Of a stretch of DNA of 64,000 nucleotides, positions 25,333 to 35,700 are shown piece by piece. Under the pieces are notes generated by a model that ran no database searches, was not told where the DNA came from, and was given only the letters and a program-made list of their open reading frames with translations. The DNA is from JAEZDC01 sp036676415 (lineage in GTDB: Bacteria; Bacteroidota; Bacteroidia; Chitinophagales; Chitinophagaceae): the NCBI GenBank assembly GCA_036676415.1, contig JAKFCX010000015.1, forward strand, positions 248,001-312,000. Reading direction: 5' to 3'. Every line of letters begins with the position of its first letter. The first letter of the stretch is position 1. The translations under genes were made by a program, and so were the position numbers.

Positions 25333-27201
25333 ATGTTTCCAGAATATGACGTAATAGTAGTAGGTGCTGGCCATGCTGGCTGTGAGGCAGCAGCTTCTGC
25401 GGCAAACCTCGGAAGTAAAGTCCTTTTGATTACCATGAATATGCAGACAATAGCTCAAATGAGTTGTAATCCTGCTATGGGTGGAATTGCCAAAGGCCAG
25501 ATTGTGCGAGAAATTGATGCATTGGGTGGATACAGCGGAATTGTAAGTGATAAAAGCACCATCCAATTCAGAATGCTGAACCGTAGTAAAGGCCCGGCAA
25601 TGTGGAGTCCAAGGTCTCAGAATGACCGGATGATGTTCGCTACAACCTGGAGAGAAATGCTTGAGCAGACAATGAATGTTGATTTTTACCAGGATATAGT
25701 ACGATCAATCCTGATAAAAGACAATGAGGCTTGTGGTGTAATAACAGGTTTGGGCCACGAAATCAGGTCTAAAGCAGTGGTTGTTACCAGCGGAACTTTC
25801 CTAAATGGCGTGATTCATATAGGCGAAAAGAAGTTTGGAGGAGGAAGAGTGGCTGAAAAAGCATCTACCGGTATCACCGAACAACTGATAGAACTAGGAT
25901 TTGAAAGTGACAGGCTCAAAACAGGAACACCACCCAGGGTCGATGGTCGTAGCCTTGATTATTCCAAAATGGAAGAGCAAAAAGGTGACACCGAAGTCAC
26001 CGGATTTTCTTATCTAGATACCCCAAAGATCAAAGCATCTGAGCAGCGAAGTTGTTATGTAACATATACCAGCCCGGAAGTTCATGATCTCCTGCGAACT
26101 GGTTTTGACAGAAGCCCAATGTTCGCAGGACGAATTGAAGGAGTGGGTCCAAGGTATTGTCCCAGCATAGAAGACAAGATCAACCGTTTTGCAGAAAGAG
26201 AAAGGCACCAGCTTTTTGTTGAACCTGAAGGATGGAATACCGTAGAGATATATGTAAATGGTTTTTCTACCTCGCTACCTGAAGATGTACAATACAAGGC
26301 TCTTTCAAAAGTGCCGGGTTTTGAAAATTGCAGAATATTTCGTCCGGGCTATGCAATCGAATACGACTATTTTCCGCCAACTCAATTAAAGTATTCCTTA
26401 GAGACAAAGCAAGTAGCCAATTTATTCTTTGCGGGACAGATCAATGGGACAACCGGTTACGAAGAAGCTGCTTGTCAAGGACTTATGGCAGGAATTAATG
26501 CTCATCAAAAAGTCAGAGAACTTGAACCATTAATACTAAAAAGAAGTGAAGCTTATATCGGAGTCTTGATAGACGATCTCATCAGCAAAGGAACCGACGA
26601 ACCATATCGAATGTTTACTTCCAGGGCAGAATTCCGAACATTGCTTCGCCAAGACAATGCTGATCTGCGGTTAACTGAAATAAGTTATCGTTTAGGATTG
26701 GCTTCCCAGGAAAGAATGGATAAGGTAAGAGAAAAAAAGGAAGGGGTTAAGCAGCTCCAAAAGATATTAAGTCAACTCTGGGTTGAGCCATCACAAATTA
26801 ATCCTTACCTGGAATCCGTTAATTCAGCAGTCGTTACTGAGAAGCAAAAAGCCGGGAAGATATTATTGAGGCCAGATGTAGATATAATATCAATGAGTGA
26901 ACAAATTCCTGCCCTGTCAGAGTTAATAGCCGGATACGATTTGGAAACCATTCAGCAAGCAGAAATACAAACCAAGTATGAACGCTACATAGAGAAAGAA
27001 CAGGAAATTGTTACCAGGATGAGCCAGATGGAAGAGCTGGTAATTCCAGACACTTTTGATTATGATAAAGTGTCCGCCCTTTCTAATGAAGCCCTGCAGA
27101 AGTTTAAAAAAATAAGACCGCAAACACTTGGACAGGCAAGTCGTATTAGTGGTGTAAACCCGAGTGATGTTCAAATTTTATTGGTATATATGGGTAGATA
27201 G
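25333..27201 (+). CDS. mnmG: tRNA uridine-5-carboxymethylaminomethyl modification enzyme MnmG (GidA)
   Basis: 622 aa from ATG 25333 (MFPEYDVIVVGAGHAGCEAA). A GTG 13 codons upstream lies inside parS site 2 and before the -7 element, so it is rejected. FAD-binding GAGHAGCEAA, SCNPAMGGIAKGQIVREIDALGG, and FFAGQINGTTGYEEAACQGL are classic MnmG motifs; the C-terminal helical domain includes IRPQTLGQASRISGVNPSDVQILLVYM. With MnmE it modifies U34 of certain tRNAs. Known to be close to oriC in many bacteria. Confidence 0.96.
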   Translation: MFPEYDVIVVGAGHAGCEAAASAANLGSKVLLITMNMQTIAQMSCNPAMGGIAKGQIVREIDALGGYSGIVSDKSTIQFRMLNRSKGPAMWSPRSQNDRMMFATTWREMLEQTMNVDFYQDIVRSILIKDNEACGVITGLGHEIRSKAVVVTSGTFLNGVIHIGEKKFGGGRVAEKASTGITEQLIELGFESDRLKTGTPPRVDGRSLDYSKMEEQKGDTEVTGFSYLDTPKIKASEQRSCYVTYTSPEVHDLLRTGFDRSPMFAGRIEGVGPRYCPSIEDKINRFAERERHQLFVEPEGWNTVEIYVNGFSTSLPEDVQYKALSKVPGFENCRIFRPGYAIEYDYFPPTQLKYSLETKQVANLFFAGQINGTTGYEEAACQGLMAGINAHQKVRELEPLILKRSEAYIGVLIDDLISKGTDEPYRMFTSRAEFRTLLRQDNADLRLTEISYRLGLASQERMDKVREKKEGVKQLQKILSQLWVEPSQINPYLESVNSAVVTEKQKAGKILLRPDVDIISMSEQIPALSELIAGYDLETIQQAEIQTKYERYIEKEQEIVTRMSQMEELVIPDTFDYDKVSALSNEALQKFKKIRPQTLGQASRISGVNPSDVQILLVYMGR

Positions 27202-27291
27202 CCTATAGTTATAGCTAACTTATACTTATTTTATCGAGCTTTAGCTGCCTGTTTTACCAGTGGGTATTGATAATAATTTTATCTTCAGTTC

Positions 27292-28188
27292 ATGGATTTT
27301 GGAAGAGTTCCTGAAGCGGAATTAAATACAGTCGACTTCTCTTTACCCAAAGACCCTGCTGGTAATAAGAAAGTATTGGAAAAAGCAAGTGCAATAGAAA
27401 AGCCATCGATCCTTGTTGGTTGTGCTAAATGGGGGAGAAAAGAATGGGTTGGAAAGATCTATCCTCCAAAAACAAAAGATGCACAGTTTCTTGATGAGTA
27501 TGTAAAGCATTACAACTCCATTGAACTAAATGCTACGCATTATAGAGTAAGTCTACCAGATATCATCAAGTGGAACTCTAAAGTTGAAGGGAGAGATTTT
27601 TTGTTTTGTCCGAAAGTACCGCAAAGCATTTCGCATTTTAGTTCTGCATTTCAAAATCCAACAACACAGGCAAAGCTGGATGATTTTCTTGCTGCGGTTA
27701 GCGAATTTAAAGAGCATTTGGGGCCGATTTTTTTGCAGGTGAGTGATAAATTCGGTCCAAAGAAGAAGAATGAGCTGTTTGGTTTTTTAGAAACGCTACC
27801 CAAAGATGTAAAATGGTTTTTTGAAGTACGTCATCCCGATTGGTTTCTCCCTGAAGAACAAAAACAATTATTCAATACGCTTTACAAACTAAATATCGGT
27901 TCTGTTATCACTGATACTGCCGGCAGAAGAGATTGTTGCCACATGCACCTTACCACACCAAGCACTTTCATACGCTTCGTTGGTAACAGCCTTCACAAAA
28001 CAGATTATTCAAGGATAGATGAATGGGTGAAGCGAATTAAGAAATGGCTTGATGAAGGATTGCAGGAGCTGTATTTTTTTATGCATATGCATGACGAGGC
28101 TTTTTCACCTGAACTGAGTCTATATCTGGCAGAACAGCTAAACAAGAAATGCAAACTTGATGTGATCAAGCCGGTCTTTGCTTCCTGA
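27292..28188 (+). CDS. DUF72 domain-containing protein
   Basis: 298 aa with a TIM-barrel-like DUF72 domain. Recognisable family features: LVGCAKWGRKEWVGKIYPP (start of the barrel), FLDEYVKHYNSIELNATHYRVS, FCPKVPQSISH and FFEVRHPDWF, and near the end ELYFFMHMHDEAFSPELS. Members are found across bacteria and archaea without an assigned reaction. The protein is cytoplasmic. Follows mnmG by 90 bp; no terminator is visible between them. Confidence 0.9.
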   Translation: MDFGRVPEAELNTVDFSLPKDPAGNKKVLEKASAIEKPSILVGCAKWGRKEWVGKIYPPKTKDAQFLDEYVKHYNSIELNATHYRVSLPDIIKWNSKVEGRDFLFCPKVPQSISHFSSAFQNPTTQAKLDDFLAAVSEFKEHLGPIFLQVSDKFGPKKKNELFGFLETLPKDVKWFFEVRHPDWFLPEEQKQLFNTLYKLNIGSVITDTAGRRDCCHMHLTTPSTFIRFVGNSLHKTDYSRIDEWVKRIKKWLDEGLQELYFFMHMHDEAFSPELSLYLAEQLNKKCKLDVIKPVFAS

Positions 28189-28251
28189 TTTGAAAAATGG
28201 TTGTTAATAAAACTGGTTTTAAAGCACTGTACATTTTAGTGCATTACTTTC

Positions 28252-29025
28252 ATGTACAACATGCTGCGGCTATTTTCTTTTCTCATACTTCTTTTTGTTG
28301 CCTGTATAAGCAATGCACAAGTTGTTATACAGGGAAAGGTGTTTGATATCAGCAAGAAAACACCATTAGAATCTGTGGCCGTACTTACCAGCAGCGGAAG
28401 AGGCGCTATCACAGATTCTTTGGGTAGGTATACTTTGAATGCAAGAGAAACAGATACCATTTATTTCTCCTTCATGGGAAAGAACACAAATAAATTTCCC
28501 GTTTCAGAAATCCGGGATCATCTCAATTTCGATATTTCTATTCATGTCATGGCTAATGAACTTCCGGGGGTAACCATAAAGAACAGGAACTATTTATTAG
28601 ATTCAATTCAGAACCGGAAAGATTATGCAAAGATCTTCAACTATCGAAAACCGACGCTGAGACTTTCAACCAATCCCAATTATACACCTGGTGGTGTAGG
28701 TGCAGCATTTGATCTTACAGAGATCATCAATATGTTTCGATTTAAAAGAAACAGGCAGATACTTTCATTACAAAAAAGATTGGTGCAACAGGAACAGGAT
28801 AAATATATTGATAAGCGATTCAGCAAACGATTCATTACAAAGATCACGGGGTTGAAGGAAGGATCGCTGGATAGCTTCATGTTGTTTTACCGACCACCGT
28901 ACGACTTTTTATTAGCGGTTAATGATTTGGAATTAGGCGTGTACATTCAAAAATGTCATAAGCATTTTGAAGGAGTAAGGAAAGGAGAATTCGTAAGGCC
29001 ACCAAAACTGGATACGATCTATTAG
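28252..29025 (+). CDS. Secreted carboxypeptidase-regulatory-like domain protein
   Basis: 257 aa. Signal peptide MYNMLRLFSFLILLFVACISNAQ. Residues ~24-100 form a CarboxypepD_reg-like beta sandwich: VVIQGKVFDISKKTPLESVAVLTSSGRGAITDSLGRYTLNARETDTIYFSFMG, a module common at the N-termini of Bacteroidota TonB-dependent receptors, here without a barrel. The remaining ~155 residues are charged with PNYTPGGVGAAFDLTEIINMF, an element seen in a Bacteroidota-wide family of hypothetical secreted proteins. Function unknown. Overlaps the 3' end of corA by 4 bp. Confidence 0.8.
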   Translation: MYNMLRLFSFLILLFVACISNAQVVIQGKVFDISKKTPLESVAVLTSSGRGAITDSLGRYTLNARETDTIYFSFMGKNTNKFPVSEIRDHLNFDISIHVMANELPGVTIKNRNYLLDSIQNRKDYAKIFNYRKPTLRLSTNPNYTPGGVGAAFDLTEIINMFRFKRNRQILSLQKRLVQQEQDKYIDKRFSKRFITKITGLKEGSLDSFMLFYRPPYDFLLAVNDLELGVYIQKCHKHFEGVRKGEFVRPPKLDTIY

Positions 29026-30113
29026 AACCACCCTCGTCTCCTAAAAACGATCAGCATTGCTATTGGTATGATCAACATAAGACCAACAGCAAGATAAAAG
29101 CCCCATTGCTGATGTGCATAAGGAATGACATCGAAGTTCATTCCGAAAATACCACCGATCACAGTTGCAGGAGCGAGTAAACATGTAACAATGGCCAGCA
29201 CCTTCATTACTTCATTTGTCTTAAGGTTTACATTGCTGAGGTAGAGGTCCTGCATATTCAGCATCATGTCACGATAGTTATCTGTAAGATCTGCTGCCTG
29301 AACAATATGATCGTGTACATCTTTGAAATATTTAGTTGTTCTTTCGGCAATCAGTTCTGATTCCGTTTTGATGATGTTATAGATCATATCACGAACAGGT
29401 GCAACGTTTCTTTTTAGTATAATCAGCTCTTTGCGTAAACTGTTTATTCTTGCCAGTGATCTTTTGTTACTTCTGCGAATGATCTCTTCTTCCAGGTTCT
29501 CCATCTTTTCACCAAGCTGTTCCATTACCTCGTAATAATTATCTACGATCGTATCTAACAATGCGTAGCAGAGATAATCTGCATTACTAATGCGGAGTTT
29601 GCTGTTGTTGATGCGAAGCCTGTCACGAATAAGATTAAACACATCACGAGTTGCATCATCCTGGAATGAGATCACAAAAGTATTTCCAAGCACAATACTT
29701 ACCTGTTCAGTTTCTACGCAGGCCTTCTGCTTGTCGAAGTACAACATGTTCAGCAGGCAGAATAAAAGACCATCGATCTCATCCATCTTTGGCCTTTGTT
29801 CCAGGCTGAGTATGTCTTCTATCAATAATGGGTGAATACCAAAATGCTGGCTGATCTTTTCAATATCTGATTTACGAATGCCACCAATATTTATCCAGGT
29901 TACTTTAGTTGTATCACGAAACCGGAATGTTTCTTCGATGGTGTTTAATTCGAATGTTTCTATGCCGGCAGCATCATATTCATACACCTGGATATGAACT
30001 TCTGAACTGTCAGCCCTGGTTGGGTTGACCGTTTGATTCACATGAAACAGTTCTTTAGTACGACGTGTATTGAAATGCGGAAGTAAGAAATTCAGGTATC
30101 GGTTTGTTACCAT
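29022..30113 (-). CDS. corA: Magnesium/cobalt transporter CorA
   Basis: 363 aa. The large N-terminal cytoplasmic funnel domain (TKVTWINIGGIRKSDIEKISQHFGIHPLLIEDIL...) is followed by the stalk helix and two C-terminal membrane helices. The channel signature is GGIFGMNFDVIPY with GMN, and the loop that follows binds Mg2+. It moves Mg2+ (or Co2+) into the cell. Transcribed alone; the start ATG at 30113 is about 180 bp from the divergent gene. A near-consensus -7 element (TAACTTTC) lies 9 nt upstream. Confidence 0.94.
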   Translation of the reverse strand: MVTNRYLNFLLPHFNTRRTKELFHVNQTVNPTRADSSEVHIQVYEYDAAGIETFELNTIEETFRFRDTTKVTWINIGGIRKSDIEKISQHFGIHPLLIEDILSLEQRPKMDEIDGLLFCLLNMLYFDKQKACVETEQVSIVLGNTFVISFQDDATRDVFNLIRDRLRINNSKLRISNADYLCYALLDTIVDNYYEVMEQLGEKMENLEEEIIRRSNKRSLARINSLRKELIILKRNVAPVRDMIYNIIKTESELIAERTTKYFKDVHDHIVQAADLTDNYRDMMLNMQDLYLSNVNLKTNEVMKVLAIVTCLLAPATVIGGIFGMNFDVIPYAHQQWGFYLAVGLMLIIPIAMLIVFRRRGWF

Positions 30114-30290
30114 TGCCGAAAGTTAAAGCCCAAAACAACTTAAAAAAAATTTTTGACACCTCTAATAAATTGGATAATAGAATACTGCATTCTGTTTTAC
30201 AATTCTGCAACACTGATCAAGGTCGGTTGGCATAGTTTTCGGTTTTAAGCAGGCGTTAATCAATTTAAGTCCAATTTAAAGTCATAATCT

Positions 30291-31001
30291 ATGAAACCAC
30301 TTACCAGGAATGCTGCAGTCGCAGCAATCGCAACAATCGTTTTTTCAACAGTTAATGCGCAAGTTAAGGTTGGAGGCACCGTAACATCTGCTACAAAAGT
30401 TACTGCCAATACCACTAAAGTTACTTCGGCAGCTACAGGAGCAACTAAAGCCGCAACGGGTGCTGCAAAAACAACAACTAAAGCTGCAACAGGAGCCGTT
30501 AAAACCACGACCAATGCAGCGGTTAATGCTACCAAAAGCGCAAAAGTAAATGCAGCTGCCAATAGCAATATCAAAACGGCAACAACATCTGCAAATGGAG
30601 AAGTACAAGTTGATGCAGGAGTTGAGGCTGATGGCAGCAAGATCAAAGGAAAATCTGCAGAAGTAAAAGAAGTGGTAGTATCAGAAGCACAATCTATCAA
30701 AGAGAAAGCAAAGGAAGAAAGAAGAGAGGTGAAGCCAGGGCTAAACATCAGTAACAAGACCGAAGCAAACGGATCTAATGAAACCAATGTAAACGGAACT
30801 GAAGTGAATTCTGAAACAGAAGCGACTTCAGAGACTAGTGTTAAGGCCAATGGTAAAGCTGTGAAAGAAAAATCAAAAGAAGTAAAGGAGAAGGCAAAAG
30901 AAAAGACCGGGGAAGTGAAAGAGAAAGTAAAAGAAGTTAAAAAAACCTCGGTAAAATCAGAAGCTAAAGTTGAAGGAAAAGTATCTGCGGATAAACAATA
31001 A
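30291..31001 (+). CDS. Exported Ala/Thr/Lys/Glu-rich low-complexity protein
   Basis: 236 aa. Signal peptide MKPLTRNAAVAAIATIVFSTVNAQ. Residues ~25-110 are Ala/Thr/Lys-rich with repeated units such as ATGAxKTTTxAA, and residues ~110-225 are Lys/Glu-rich with EVKEKAKEK and GEVKEKVKEVKK, resembling LEA/histone-H1-like amphipathic repeats. The central region is Asn/Thr-rich (NKTEANGSNETNVNGTEVNSETEATSET). No known fold; probably disordered or coiled-coil in the periplasm. An antisense open frame across it is an artefact of the codon bias. Ends with a terminator. Confidence 0.65.
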   Translation: MKPLTRNAAVAAIATIVFSTVNAQVKVGGTVTSATKVTANTTKVTSAATGATKAATGAAKTTTKAATGAVKTTTNAAVNATKSAKVNAAANSNIKTATTSANGEVQVDAGVEADGSKIKGKSAEVKEVVVSEAQSIKEKAKEERREVKPGLNISNKTEANGSNETNVNGTEVNSETEATSETSVKANGKAVKEKSKEVKEKAKEKTGEVKEKVKEVKKTSVKSEAKVEGKVSADKQ

Positions 31002-31017
31002 TTAAACTATTCGAAAG

Positions 31018-31050
31018 GAGCTGCAGTAATTGTTATTGTAGCTCTTTTTT
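31018..31050 (+). terminator. Rho-independent terminator after the low-complexity protein
   Basis: GAGCTGCA / TGTAGCTC stem with one G-T pair, 11-nt loop and TTTTTT. Confidence 0.7.
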
Positions 31051-31062
31051 ATAAGATTAACT

Positions 31063-31884
31063 ATGATCAAGATCGTTATTATAGCATTGGCATTTATTCC
31101 TGTGATAGGGTTTACACAGGCTAAAACCGATGAAGCTGATTCGACAACCAGCAAAAATGTCTTTTCGGGCAGCATCAATTACCAATCGCAATTGCACTAT
31201 TTCGGCAGGGTAGATACGTTCAAAAGCAGTGGCATGTTCCCGGTACTTGGATATGAATTCAAGAATGGATTGTATGCACAGGGAACGGCAGTATTCGTGC
31301 AAAATTCGGCTCAGCCTTTCAACTATACGGGTGCTTCCATTGAAGCTGGCTATAAATTTCCGGAGCAGAAAAACTTTGAGGGAAATGTTTTTGTTTCAAA
31401 ATTCTTTTACGAAGATCAAAGTACCCTCGTGCAATCTGCATTGCAGGCCCAAACGGGAGTAAACTTAACCTATAAGAACAAGTATATTAATGTTAACGGA
31501 GGAGTCGACCTGAAATTCAGCGACCAGACAGATATTGGCGCCACAGCAGGAATTGATCATCTTTTTGTTCAAAAAATAAATGGCTGGAAAAATTCGGCCT
31601 TAGCCATCATGCCTTCAGCTACCATGTATGCAGGAACACAGAACTTTACAACCACCCATACTAAAAGAAGCAATTTTTTAGGTTTACCCATTACTGAGGA
31701 GAAAACAGAGCAGGTAAAAAAGTTTGATATTCTTGCTTACGAATTCTCGGCACCGGTAGTTTTAGTTGCAGGTAAGTTCAATGCTTACATAGTACCTTCC
31801 TACGTAATACCACAAAACCTGGTGATCACGGAAAACGGGAAAGACCTTTTTTACATAACAGTTGGATTGGGATTCAGGCTTTAA
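31063..31884 (+). CDS. Hypothetical outer-membrane beta-barrel-like protein
   Basis: 273 aa. Signal peptide MIKIVIIALAFIPVIGFTQ. The mature part alternates hydrophobic/polar residues in strand-length stretches (INYQSQLHYFGRVDTF, ASIEAGYKFPE, VNLTYKNKYINVNGGVDLKFSDQTDIGATAGIDHLF) and ends in the aromatic DLFYITVGLGFRL, as is typical of outer-membrane barrels that finish in a hydrophobic strand with a terminal basic/aromatic residue. No family recognised; TonB box absent. It starts 12 bp after a terminator. Confidence 0.65.
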   Translation: MIKIVIIALAFIPVIGFTQAKTDEADSTTSKNVFSGSINYQSQLHYFGRVDTFKSSGMFPVLGYEFKNGLYAQGTAVFVQNSAQPFNYTGASIEAGYKFPEQKNFEGNVFVSKFFYEDQSTLVQSALQAQTGVNLTYKNKYINVNGGVDLKFSDQTDIGATAGIDHLFVQKINGWKNSALAIMPSATMYAGTQNFTTTHTKRSNFLGLPITEEKTEQVKKFDILAYEFSAPVVLVAGKFNAYIVPSYVIPQNLVITENGKDLFYITVGLGFRL

Positions 31885-31978
31885 TCACCAGTTAGTATTC
31901 AAACGCTCCCAGGGTTTCGATAAACGAAATATCCGCCTGCTTAACATTTCACTGCATCATTTGGACAGGACAAATGGC

Positions 31979-31986
31979 TATTTTTG
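31979..31986 (+). promoter_or_regulatory. Bacteroidota -7 promoter element for nfuA-like gene
   Basis: TATTTTTG, 18 nt before the ATG at 32005; a TTTG 15 bp upstream (31960-31963) is close to the expected -33 spacing. Confidence 0.5.
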
Positions 31987-32004
31987 TGCTTTAAATTGTG
32001 CAGT

Positions 32005-32604
32005 ATGATCAAAACAGGAAACCCGGTGATCAGTATTTACACCGAAATGACACCGAATCCCGAGACCATGAAATTTGTGGCCAACAAGCTATTGTATCCC
32101 GGAAAAAGCATCGATTTTCCTGAGGAAGCTGTAGCCGGGCCTTCACCTTTGGCAAAAGAACTTTTCAGCTTTCCCTTTATAAAGAGTGTGTTCATCGCCA
32201 GCAACTTTGTAACGCTGACCAAAACATCGGATACGAATGACTGGCATGATGTGATACCAACAATCAAGCAGTTCCTGAAGGATTACCTGGAGGAAGGTAA
32301 GCCAGTTGTGAACGAGGAAGAGGTTGCTGCCATGAAGCAGGAATCTTCTAACGTGGTGTCAGCTGATGATAATGATATAGTTAAGCGTATTAAAGAGTTG
32401 CTGGACAATTATGTAAAACCTGCCGTGGAAATGGATGGTGGCGCAATCCAATTCAAAAGCTATGAGGATGGAGTGGTTAGCCTGATGCTGCAGGGAAGCT
32501 GTAGTGGATGTCCTTCATCCATGATCACCTTAAAAGCCGGAATCGAAGGAATGATGAAAAGAATGATACCTGAAGTAAAGGAAGTAGTCGCGGAAGCAGA
32601 GTAA
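32005..32604 (+). CDS. nfuA: NifU-like Fe-S cluster scaffold protein (Nfu family)
   Basis: 199 aa from ATG 32005; the TTG start seven codons upstream would lie inside the promoter region and is rejected. Residues ~1-90 are the Nfu N-terminal domain (YTEMTPNPETMKFVANKLL, with the FPF / SVFIASNFVTLTK core); residues ~118-199 are the NifU C-terminal domain with CSGCPSS, the two cysteines that bind the transient [4Fe-4S] cluster. The protein passes clusters to client enzymes, of which NadA is one candidate. Monocistronic, ends with a terminator. Confidence 0.93.
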   Translation: MIKTGNPVISIYTEMTPNPETMKFVANKLLYPGKSIDFPEEAVAGPSPLAKELFSFPFIKSVFIASNFVTLTKTSDTNDWHDVIPTIKQFLKDYLEEGKPVVNEEEVAAMKQESSNVVSADDNDIVKRIKELLDNYVKPAVEMDGGAIQFKSYEDGVVSLMLQGSCSGCPSSMITLKAGIEGMMKRMIPEVKEVVAEAE

Positions 32605-32628
32605 CAAATCCCAAAATAATAATCAGGC

Positions 32629-32658
32629 AAACGCCGGCATCACAATTTGCCGGCGTTT
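32629..32658 (+). terminator. Rho-independent terminator of the Nfu gene
   Basis: Perfect 11-bp stem AAACGCCGGCA / TGCCGGCGTTT, 8-nt loop. Confidence 0.88.
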
Positions 32659-32705
32659 CTTATTATTGATATTCCGTACTTTTAACGTCCTTACAAATAA
32701 TTTAT

Positions 32706-35700
32706 ATGTCAAAATCTTTACGCAGAGCGGTGTTGATGCTTTTGTTGTCGGCAACAGGTTTAACGGGATTGTATGCACAGAACAATAATTTCTGGCAGGA
32801 TGTGTCGGCAAGCACTTTCACTAAAAATGAATCTCAGAAGAAGGTAATTGTACCTACTGAGTTCAGATCATTAAAATTGAATACGCAAGCTTTGCTTGAT
32901 GCTTTAAGCGCAGCGCCAGTAGAATTCACAGCTGCAGCCCAAACCAATCCTTTAATCTTATCTCTGCCTATGCCTGATGGCAGCATGAGCAGGTTTTCTG
33001 TTGTTTATTCGCAGACGATGGATCCTGCTCTTGCAGCACAATTTCCAAATATTAAAACATTTAATGGACAGGGTATTGATGATCCTTCTGCCAGTTTGAA
33101 AATGGACTGGACAGAATTTGGCTTTCACGCACAGGTTCGCTCGGCTTCTGCTGACAAAACTTTTTATATAGACCCTTATGTACAGGGAGAAACAACACAG
33201 TATATCTCTTATTTTAAAAAAGATCTTCCTGTAAAAAAGAACCTGGAGGCGGGAGTAATTGAAGAACAGATCGAAAATCTTAGTGGGTTGGCACAACGTA
33301 CAGATGCCGGTTTTTGTTTCGGATCTCAATTAAGAACTTACCGCTTGGCTGTTGCCTGTACAGGAGAATATGCAGTTGCTGTTGGTGCAACAACCGTGGC
33401 CCAGGCCTTATCTGCTATTACTACTACGGTGAATCGTGTAAACGGAATTTTTGAAAGTGAATTATCTATCCGGTTACAATTAGTAGGAAATAATAATTTA
33501 GTTGTATTTACCAATGCTACCACCGATCCTTTTACCGGGAACAATAACGCCAACACGCTTATCAATGAAAGTCAAACCGTAATCGATGCCAACATAGGTA
33601 ATGGTAATTATGATATCGGGCATACATTCAGCACTGGTGCAGGAGGCTTGGCTCAATCACCAGCAGTGTGTTTAAGTTCTGGTAAAGCAAGAGGGGTTAC
33701 CGGAAGTAATTCACCAAGCGGAGATGGTTATGATGTTGACTTTGTGGCACACGAGATGGGTCACCAATTTGGCGGAAGCCATACTTTCAATGCTGCTACC
33801 GGAGGTTGTGGTGGCGGAAACCGGAGTGCAGCTAATTCAGTTGAACCAGGTAGTGGTATTACTATTATGGGTTATGCAGGATTGTGTGATGATGTAGGTG
33901 TAACAAATGATCTTGCAAATAATAGCATTCCTTATTTTCATGCACATAGCCAGAACCAGATCCTTACTTATGTTACTGCAAGTGCTGGGGCAACATGTGG
34001 AACACCTACAAACACCGGAAATGCTATTCCTGTTGTAAATGCCGGGGCAGATTATGTTATTCCAAGGAGCACCCCTTTCATGCTTACGGGTTCAGCGACT
34101 GACGTAAACGACAACCAGGTATTGACCTATAGCTGGGAAGAAATAGATAATGGAGGCGTGAGTGGTAGTGACTGGAACTCTGGTAACAAACCTTTCTTCC
34201 GGTCTTTCGCACCCAACCCACATCCTTACAGATCTTTCCCTTTATTATCTAGCGTGGTTAACAATACAACACTTATCGGAGAATTTTTACCAGCTTCTGC
34301 CCAGGTTTTGAACTTCAGGTTGACGGCAAGAGATAACAGGTCAGGTGGTGCAGGAGTTTGTTCTGATGATATGATTGTAACAGTTAGCGGCACTGCAGGT
34401 CCTTTCCAGGTAACAACCCAATGGGGTGCTGAGACATGGACTGCTGGAGGTACAGCAACGATCTCATGGGATGTAGCATCTACCAATATTGCACCGATCA
34501 ACGCTACGAACGTATCTATTGCATTTTCAGCTGATGGTGGACTGACCTTCCCTTATACCATTCTTGCTTCAACGGCCAATGATGGAACTGAAACGATTAC
34601 TGTGCCTTCTATTAAAACAACAAAGGGCAGGATAATGATCAAAGGAGTTAACAATGTTTTCTATAATGTTAACAGTGCAAATATTACAATTAATACTCCT
34701 TGTGCTGCAGAGGGTGCTACTGTATCACCAGCAACAACTGTTACTGCACAATATGGTACTGCACCACTGAACCTGAACCTAACACCACAGTATACCAGCA
34801 ATCTTTCAGCTTCAGGTACGTTGACTTCTTCTACGCCAACATCAAACCTGCATGCTTATTATACCAATAGTTCAGCATGTGCAACTTTTAGCAATACTAC
34901 ACCGTATGTTACTTATCCATTCTCGGTAAGCCAGAACGGAACCTATACTTTCACATTTACTGGTACATCCGGCATAGTTCTGCACATTTATAATAATTCA
35001 TACACTCCATCCAGCTGTACCAACTTTCTGGGTTCTAATGTTGCAGCGACAACTTCCGGAACGAGTACCAGCCTTGCATACCAACCTCTGTCAGTAAATC
35101 TAAATACTACCGGTTCGTATGTTCTGGTTGTACAGTATGCCAATTCAACCTTGCCTGCAACCTATAATGTTTCTGCAACTTCAGCACCAGCAGGAGGAGT
35201 ACTATTATCTGGAAGCGGAAGCTATACAAATCCCGGAGCAGGATTTAGTTATTCTTACGTTGTTGTAAGAAATTCAACGAATCTTATTGTATCTATCGGA
35301 ACTTCGGATATGACGAACAGCTCAACATTTCCTCCAGGTCAATATACTGTTTACGGATTATCGCATGCAAGTTCAATTTCTAGCCTGAGTTCTTATGTGG
35401 GCCAATCGTTAACCAATTTGCTTACACAGATCCAGAACAATCCAACAACATTCTGTGCTAGCCTGAGCAAGAATAGTATATTAGTAAATGTAACAGGAAC
35501 TTTCCCTGTTCAATTCACTGCACTAAGGGCTCGTAAAAATGGTGAGAAAGTAAACCTTGATTGGGGAACGGTAACAGAACAGAACAGTAGTCATTTCATA
35601 GTTCAGCGTTCTGCGAACGGAACTGAATTTAATGCAGAAATCGGAAGAGTTGCTGCTGCAGGTAATAGTACAACACTGTTGAATTATCGTTTAGATGATA

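Noticed and set aside
30260..30850. 196-codon open frame antisense to the low-complexity exported protein
   Set aside because: It is open only because the sense strand is Ala/Thr-rich; the product is an Ala/Val/Leu/Thr-rich artefact without motifs.
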